Assembly: GCA_009760855.2 (NCBI GenBank)
Contig: WPIO01000024.1
Span: 3,013,001-3,077,000 of the forward strand
Direction of reading: 5' to 3'
From: Cristatella mucedo
Lineage: Eukaryota > Bryozoa > Phylactolaemata > Cristatellidae
Length of the DNA stretch: 64,000 nt
Shown: piece after piece, positions 58,960 to 64,000 of the stretch
How positions within the stretch are numbered: position 1 is the stretch's first letter
Layout of the letters: every line of letters begins with the position of its first letter
Made by a program: the position numbers and the translations under genes
Notes under the pieces: model-generated
Seen by the model: only the letters and a program-made list of their open reading frames with translations
The model's database searches: none
Told to the model about the DNA's origin: nothing

Positions 58960-59370
58960 TCCCCATTTAGCAAAGTATCGACTGCAAGGTCCTGTCTGTC
59001 ATTTTTAGGTCACTTCATAGGTTCGCTCCAGCGGACCTATCCGAAATGCTTCCTAGTCGGGTTTTGCAGCATACCACCTGCTCTTCTCACTCGAGTCGTT
59101 TGGCTTCGCATTGAACCAACATCCTTTGGAGACCTTGCCTTTAGTTCGTATGCACTCAAAACCTGAAACTGACTCTCTACAGACATCAAAACGTCCCCTA
59201 ACTTGGCGAGACTTAAAAGGAAGCTAAAACTCTATCCTTCCCTTCACATCATTTGCTCCAGCCGGTGCTATCACTACCAATTGCTATGCTTCCTTTTCAG
59301 CATTTGTAAAGTGCCAGGAAATGACTTAATATCCTTGGGGTGCAGCACAAATGCATACTTTATTAAAAAT
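58960..59370 (+). mobile_element. old LINE-A 3' end
   Basis: FRSLHRFAPADLSEML-like, then a SFGDLAFSSYALKT-like stretch, UTR remnants, and tail CATTTGTAAAGTGCCAGGAA to ACAAATGCATACTT. Confidence 0.7.
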
Positions 59371-59499
59371 TAAGTTAGCTAAATGTTATACTTGTTCCAC
59401 AGCTTCAGTTTAGAGCCTGCTACATTTGTATGTCTGCTGTAAGCCTTGCTTTTCTGAGCTTCGCTGAACTGCTGTAGCCTTATAAGTACCCTGAGCCAT

Positions 59500-59800
59500 C
59501 TCTACGTGTATGAGATTATACTACAAGAAGAAAGTTCATTGTGCCTGTTTTTCCATTCTATCTTGTCTAGAACAGCAAAAGAGCTAACTGAATCCTGACA
59601 GGGAGCCTGAAGCAGAAAAATGTCTCCTCTTTGTGCAAAGCCGTAGTTCACGGGTGCTGGTTGCACAATTGATAAGACATCTAACAGAGCTGCAAATGGA
59701 AATGCACCCTTCGGCAAACGCCCAGGAGGAGCAACAGATATGGAATATTCATTTCCATTGGTTCGGGTGGATGTTTTTAAAATGTCCACTTCTGATCTAA
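59500..59800 (-). other. candidate unassigned exon
   Basis: A repeat-free open frame on the spastin strand reads VDILKTSTRTNGNEYSISVA, PPGRLPKGAFPFAALL, then VNYGFAQRGDIFLLQAP. It looks more protein-like than its surroundings and lies where a spastin linker exon is missing. An acceptor after GATCAG (near 59785) would give the right phase from the MIT exon. No donor with a fitting phase is evident and I see no conserved spastin motif. Confidence 0.25.
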
Positions 59801-60377
59801 ACCTCATCATCCACAGATTTCTGACAAGACTCGAGTACTGACCAAGTGATAAAAGGTAACAGAAGAAATAATGTGTTCATGTGAATGTACGGTCGCATAG
59901 AAAGGTATACCGGCAATAGAACAAGTTGCATTAGAACGACAATAATTTTAAAAATTTCATTTACACGACATGATGACACGACATGACGACAGCTTTCCTT
60001 AAGCTCTCAAGCTCTTTGCAAACTAGATTAGGAAAAGAGGACATACTTCTACACTTCGCATGTGAGTGCATGCAATAAGTTTCTACATCAAAGCATTGGG
60101 GACCAAAAGCCACTTGGGCATTTAGATTTTCCAGTATAGCAACCGCTTAGCTTACCATGGCATTTGACAGTTATAGACAGACAAACATATGATACCAAGC
60201 ACTTCTGCACCACTTGTAACGGCTAACCCTAGAAACATAAGTGTACCTACAGCCACTATACCAGGCTAACAGTCACTGCCAACTACCTCATCAGTCCAGC
60301 TGACTCAGCTCAGGAGAAACCCCAGTCATGATGCCTGCATTCTATGGCATCTGCCTTTTGGCAGCGGGCGAGTTGTA

Positions 60378-60380
<3 letters not shown>

Positions 60381-60424
<44 letters not shown>
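60381..60424. repeat. (GT)n microsatellite
   Basis: About 44 bases of GT repeat, about 95 bases downstream of a spastin donor. Confidence 0.95.
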
Positions 60425-60428
<4 letters not shown>

Positions 60429-60518
60429 TTTGTCCGGTAAGCCATCGTTTTCATGCTAAGAAGGAAGCACCAGCTGCTACAGGTAATCTGATTTAAGGAC
60501 GTGAGCTTGCATGCTTAC

Positions 60519-60611
60519 TTTCGTGTTCAAGGGTCTGAAGACGCTCGCGAGCAAGCAGCAAATTCGCCGACATTTTTTGCTGAAGCTTCCTGGTACGCTC
60601 ACTTGCCTCAT
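60519..60611 (-). CDS. SPAST: spastin exon: MIT domain helix 3
   Basis: 93 bases; acceptor CTTGTTTTTAG, donor GAAA|GTAAGC. First bases complete Asp, then EASERTRKLQQKMSANLLLA and RERLQTLEHE. The pattern ERxRKLQxKMxxNLxxAxxRLQxLE is the third helix of the spastin MIT domain, which binds CHMP1B/IST1. It leaves phase 1. Confidence 0.93.
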
Positions 60612-60763
60612 CTAAAAACAAGCAGATATGGAAAGGGGGCACAAAATCAATTTTCGTATCATCGAAAGTATCCAAGCTCCCTTCAGAGACAGCCAAAATG
60701 ATAAAACAGAGCCCGGGAATTTCGCCTTGAAGGTTCAAGCTCAAAAGCTTAATTACGGCTTAC

Positions 60764-60853
60764 CTTGCCCTTCAATAGTGAGTGCTAAACCACGCTCCAA
60801 CTCTTCAATACCGTGCTTATATAGCTGAGCTGTTACCTCTTGTTTATCAGCAG
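60764..60853 (-). CDS. SPAST: spastin exon: MIT domain helix 2
   Basis: 90 bases; acceptor GCTGTTTTTTAG, donor CAAG|GTAAGC. Reads ADKQEVTAQLYKHGIEELER then GLALTIEGQ. YKxGIEELExG is the conserved second helix of the MIT domain. The exon needs one base from an upstream exon (MIT helix 1 and N-terminus), which I could not find up to 64000. Confidence 0.93.
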
Positions 60854-61129
60854 CTAAAAAACAGCAGTAGAGTAAAGTAAAAAGTAGAGCAAACGTCGGC
60901 TGCTTCAATAGCCTCATGTATGAAGCAGCAGACGAGCATTCGGCTATCATTCCACTTGCTGCAAACATTCATGGATTGTCTAGTGCAGGACTCAAACTCA
61001 TGACCCGAGTTGTGATGTGCGAGTACCATAACCCTAGGATAAGAACCAGTAATGTATGTGAGCTTCAAAACCATTAGGCCAGTCAAAGTAAGCAAAGTAA
61101 GGTACACGAGGAGTGGCAGATAGGCACAC
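60854..61129. other. spastin intron, no feature seen
   Basis: Only the upstream flank of the MIT exon; no coding signal for the missing exon. Confidence 0.5.
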
Positions 61130-61497
61130 CAACAAGCGACATAGGCAGCTCGCCTCACTCAACAAAGAGAAAGTGGGAAGCACAGCAGAGTCAGGAGAGC
61201 AGTTGAGGTAGTGAGTAGCATGGAAGTAGCAGCTCAGGACCACTGAAAAGGATGAGCCATAGTCGGCAGTAGGAGAGTAGTTGTCGTTGCCTAAGAATTG
61301 TGGAAGCGAGTTCCACAGTCTAAGACCTGCAGAGCTAAAGCTTATGTCGCCAATGGTCTTTAAGCAGAGGAATGGAACAGATGATGTATTGTCCACACAG
61401 GACCTGAGGGCGCGAACAGGCAGAAACTGATGCAGCAGTTCAGCTAGGTATGAAGGAGCCAAGCCGTGGCAGGCTTTGTGGGTCAGCATAAGAACTT
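61130..61497 (-). mobile_element. LINE-B part of an A/B chimera
   Basis: In-frame LINE-B coding sequence from KVLMLTHKACHGLAPSYLAE through SFSSAGLRLWNSLPQFLGND to LPTFSLLSE, cut off before the LINE-B 3' UTR. Joined at 61497 to LINE-A. Confidence 0.85.
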
Positions 61498-62215
61498 TAG
61501 GTAAACAGTTAGATTCCAAAAAGCAGGTGGTACTATGCTTAGTCTAGTGGGGTAAATCTGATAGGTGGGCTGGAGCCAAAGAATGAAGGGACCTAAAAGT
61601 GAGCGACAAAACCTTGAAGTTGATGCCTTGCTTTACTGGGAGCCAGTGCCGGTCGGCGAGAAGCAGTGTGATGTGGCAACTGCAACGCTCACGACAGACA
61701 AGCCTAGCTGGAGAATTTTGCACCTAGCTGGAAGCGCCTGAGTGCACAGGCGGGTGAGTTAGCAAGCAGTGAGTTACAGAAGTCAAGACAGGATGTCACA
61801 CATGTATGGACCAATTTAGATGTGTTATCCTTGCCTAAACAAGCCCGAATTTTAGCAATGTTATGTAGCTGAAAGTAGGCAGACTTGACTGTGGTCGTCT
61901 AATGAAAGGTCACTTAAGAACAGGATGCCTAGATTTTGTGCAGATTCAACAGGACATATGTTGGCAGAGCCGACTGTGACTCGTTAACCTTTCCAATTTC
62001 TGAATCACACTGGGTTTGCCCATAACTAGTAATTGTAATCGGCATTCATATCGGCAAGAGGGGGAGTACAAACTGTGAAAAGAACAAAAATCAAGCACAG
62101 AAACCTGAGGTACCCCATACTTTAGATGTTCGCCTGATGATCTTTGTCCATTCATGTCAATACTGTGGAGTATTTCACTCAGACATGACCTGAACTATTG
62201 CAGTGCAGTACCAGT
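61498..62215 (-). mobile_element. LINE-A part of an A/B chimera
   Basis: From about 62215 (HSFDxxGVPQ-like and LKYGVPQVSVL) through LLVMGKPSVIQKLERLTS, a block of SSTVKSAY-type sequence, NSAARLVCRERCSCH-like to a Ser-Asn-Cys-Leu end at 61498, where the intact family would read IPRTNLK. The LINE-A 3' end is absent. Confidence 0.8.
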
Positions 62216-62286
62216 ACTAATTTATACCATTAAAAGGAAAGGAAATGAAAACTCTTAACTTTGGGAAGCAGGTCTGAGTGTCCGTT

Positions 62287-62442
62287 TATCTGGTGAGCCG
62301 CGATGGCACACTAGGTAAGGCGGTTGCACGACCTCGGTACCAAGGTCGAGGGTTCGAATCCTGCAGTGGACGATCCTACATTGCCGCTGCAAGCGGAGGT
62401 GATGTACAAAGAAGCTGTTATATCAGCTAGCATGTTTTATCT
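62287..62442 (+). mobile_element. SINE1 copy, body shortened
   Basis: GGTGAGCCGCGATGGCACAC, AGGTAAGGCGGTTGCACGAC, hairpin CCTCGGTACCAAGGTCGAGG, B box GGTTCGAATCC. About 30 bases of body (GCCGTAAAGGCTCTTCTGT region) are missing before AAAGAAGCTGTTA. Confidence 0.88.
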
Positions 62443-62512
62443 GGTTGGAGACCATGCCCAACTGACCGAAAATCTAGCAGTTCCATCTCAACTTAAATAT
62501 AAATATAATTCA

Positions 62513-62652
62513 TTTTCATTTGTATAGCGCCCCAAGAGAACTAAATCTCTATTCAGGCGCCTTACATATGCCTCAGGGCTCGAGCCCACGACCGCAGCCA
62601 GACCTTAGCCGGGGCGAGCACCTTAACCGCTGGACCAACACAGCTCGGCACT
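62513..62652 (-). mobile_element. SINE2 copy
   Basis: AATATAATTCATTTTCATTT, GTATAGCGCCCCAAGAGAAC, TAAATCTCTATTCAGGCGCC, then GAGGCATATG-reverse, GGGCTCGAGCCCACGACC, and GAGCACCTTAACCGCTGGAC. Head and LINE-type tail are both well kept. Confidence 0.9.
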
Positions 62653-63034
62653 TGGCCAATCTATTTTTATGCTGCTGAGTTTGACGAAGATCTGGGTTTC
62701 TTTAACTTTTGGAAGTGCAAATGCTGAGAAGCTTCTCTGTCTTTAGTTCATCATAAGATTCCCCTATTAGGAATACTAATGAAAACTAGGTCCTGCAGTG
62801 GCACCACAAATCAAAACACTTGCAAGAAAAGCAGAACTAATCTAAGCTTACGAATATGTCCATGTTACATTTAGAAGGGTATTTTTCTCAGGTCGGATAG
62901 TAGTTGGTAGTCGTTTAATAGTAATAATTTTAATAGCATAATTCTAATTTATTAGTAGTTGTTTGTTTTCTACTATGAGAACTCAGTTTATGCATGCCTG
63001 AAGAGATCTGAAGAGATTACATCAAAAACAGATC
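62653..63034. other. no feature seen
   Basis: AT-rich spacer between SINE2 and the Tc1 remnant. Confidence 0.45.
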
Positions 63035-63640
63035 AAACCATCCCTATTCTTTACAACTTCTTGCATTAGCCTGGGCATTAACTCATTGAGCTTTCCGCTA
63101 CCACCAGGAGTAATACAGTCCAGCAGCTGCTTAAGCCGAGCAAAATGCTGCTTGTGAGACAACGAGAGTTTTCGTCTCATAGTTTTCGGCTCTAAATGAG
63201 TGCGCTAACCTGTTCCAAACATGCTCAGTAGAGTTGCGATGGTGTGACTTGGTCACTTAAGAACTAGGGAGTCTGCAAAGAATTGCCCTTGCTTGGGGTC
63301 ATTATTCGTCAGCCAAAACCAAGTTCTCCCACGAAAGCTCTGGCACAGGGCAGCCCAAAACATAGGACGATATCAATGAATACGTTCCCATGCATAATGC
63401 CAGTGCAGCAAACAGTACATCAGTCACCAGAAGCCGAAAAACACGTCCTCAAAAGACTCTTCTGCCACCATACTCTAGATTAGATTGTAAGCAGTCCAGT
63501 TGGTACTCCATCCCTTTTCTATCGTTAACGACAGTGCTCTGATTGCTATTCTGAGTGGATGAAGAATTTTCTTTCGTCAGTCCACTGAGCACGGCTCCAT
63601 TCATCAGCTGCTAAGTGAGCTTGATTGTTGACCCACTGCT
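63035..63640 (-). pseudogene. Tc1-like transposase remnant
   Basis: Read on the minus strand in shifting frames: AHLAADEWSRAQWTDERKFF (catalytic-region WTDExKF, 63560-63600), CLQSNLEYGG, CFSASGD, GIMHGNVFIDIV, WFWLTNNDPKQ (consensus DNDPKH holds the second catalytic Asp; here NNDPKQ, 63290-63307), EHVWNRLAHSFRAENYETKT (NPIENLWRELK position), then LNELMPRLMQEVVKNRDG at the C-terminus. The order matches Tc1 transposases from the DDE core to the end. At least four frameshifts or stops make it inactive. The N-terminal DNA-binding part is not seen. Confidence 0.85.
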
Positions 63641-64000
63641 CACTGCTTGCTTGCTGCCTCGCTAATTAACAGCTTGTATCTGCTGACCCTTCGAAAATGC
63701 TATGCTCCGATAGCCGTATCGACACTTGAAGCCTTGCTGGTGATCTCTACTAGGCTTTCCTATGGCCCAGCTTCAGTTTATTTTCTTGTCACTCTCATAG
63801 CAGGACAGCACGGTAGGAGCAGTTCAATGCATGGCCATATAAGGAAGTTCAAAAATAACTCACCTCTCACACACAAGTGCAAGCGAAAAACTTTGAGCCG
63901 TTCAGATTTAAAGTAAGATAATCGAACTGTGCACCTGCACATGCGCACACAGACAGCGGCCATTGATAAAGGTAAAATATCGTTCCATGTGGCTGTTTTT
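63641..64000. other. no feature assigned
   Basis: A minus-strand frame at 63778-63963 runs into a strong donor-like site (AGAG|GTGAGT near 63865), but its residues do not match the spastin N-terminus. It could belong to the missing part of spastin or be chance. Confidence 0.3.

Noticed and set aside
59502-59810. Firm assignment of this frame to spastin
   Set aside because: Lacks conserved spastin residues and a phase-compatible donor; kept only as a weak candidate.

Overview
This window is a stretch of animal nuclear genome. Genes are split into short exons with canonical GT/AG splice sites, introns run to kilobases, and most of the DNA is transposon debris: CR1/L2-type LINEs, tRNA-derived SINEs, and hAT, pogo-like and Tc1 DNA elements, plus long microsatellites. 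There are no operons, rRNA genes or CRISPR arrays. Repeat content and gene structure fit an invertebrate metazoan; I cannot name the phylum.

Two real genes are supported, both on the minus strand. (1) About 6.8-15.5 kb: a four-exon gene for a single-pass membrane protein that I do not recognise. It has a signal-peptide exon, a cysteine-containing ectodomain exon, a transmembrane exon and a long cytoplasmic-tail exon. The tail carries two YxxM motifs and one YxN motif, as in receptors that dock PI3-kinase p85 and Grb2. All exon phases join in frame. (2) About 23.5-60.9 kb and probably beyond the right edge: spastin, the microtubule-severing AAA ATPase. Eleven coding exons are located, from the MIT domain through Walker A, pore loop, Walker B, arginine-finger region and the stop codon. 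The N-terminal exon(s) and at least one linker exon are not found.

The rest is repeats. LINE-A has a 3' tail with a short stem-loop and (ATT)n. LINE-B ends in (ACATT)n. The two are nested in each other several times. SINE1 has a tRNA-like head with a perfect 11-bp hairpin. SINE2 has a different tRNA-like head and ends in the LINE-A 3' tail, so it probably borrows the LINE-A machinery. Two long (TC)n tracts sit exactly inside LINE-A sequence, one in the tail stem-loop and one in the reverse transcriptase reading frame. A 187-bp hAT element with an 8-bp target duplication looks like the SPIN/URR1 group known from horizontal transfer.

Layout: 1-6.8 kb, LINE/SINE remnants and two possible old LTR-like blocks (the second at 17 kb); 6.8-15.5 kb, receptor-like gene; 15.5-23.4 kb, intergenic repeats with the hAT element; 23.5-60.9 kb, spastin with repeat-filled introns; 61-64 kb, LINE chimera, SINEs and a dead Tc1 transposase. 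Exon boundaries come from reading splice sites and phases by eye, and repeat boundaries are approximate to about 10-30 bases.
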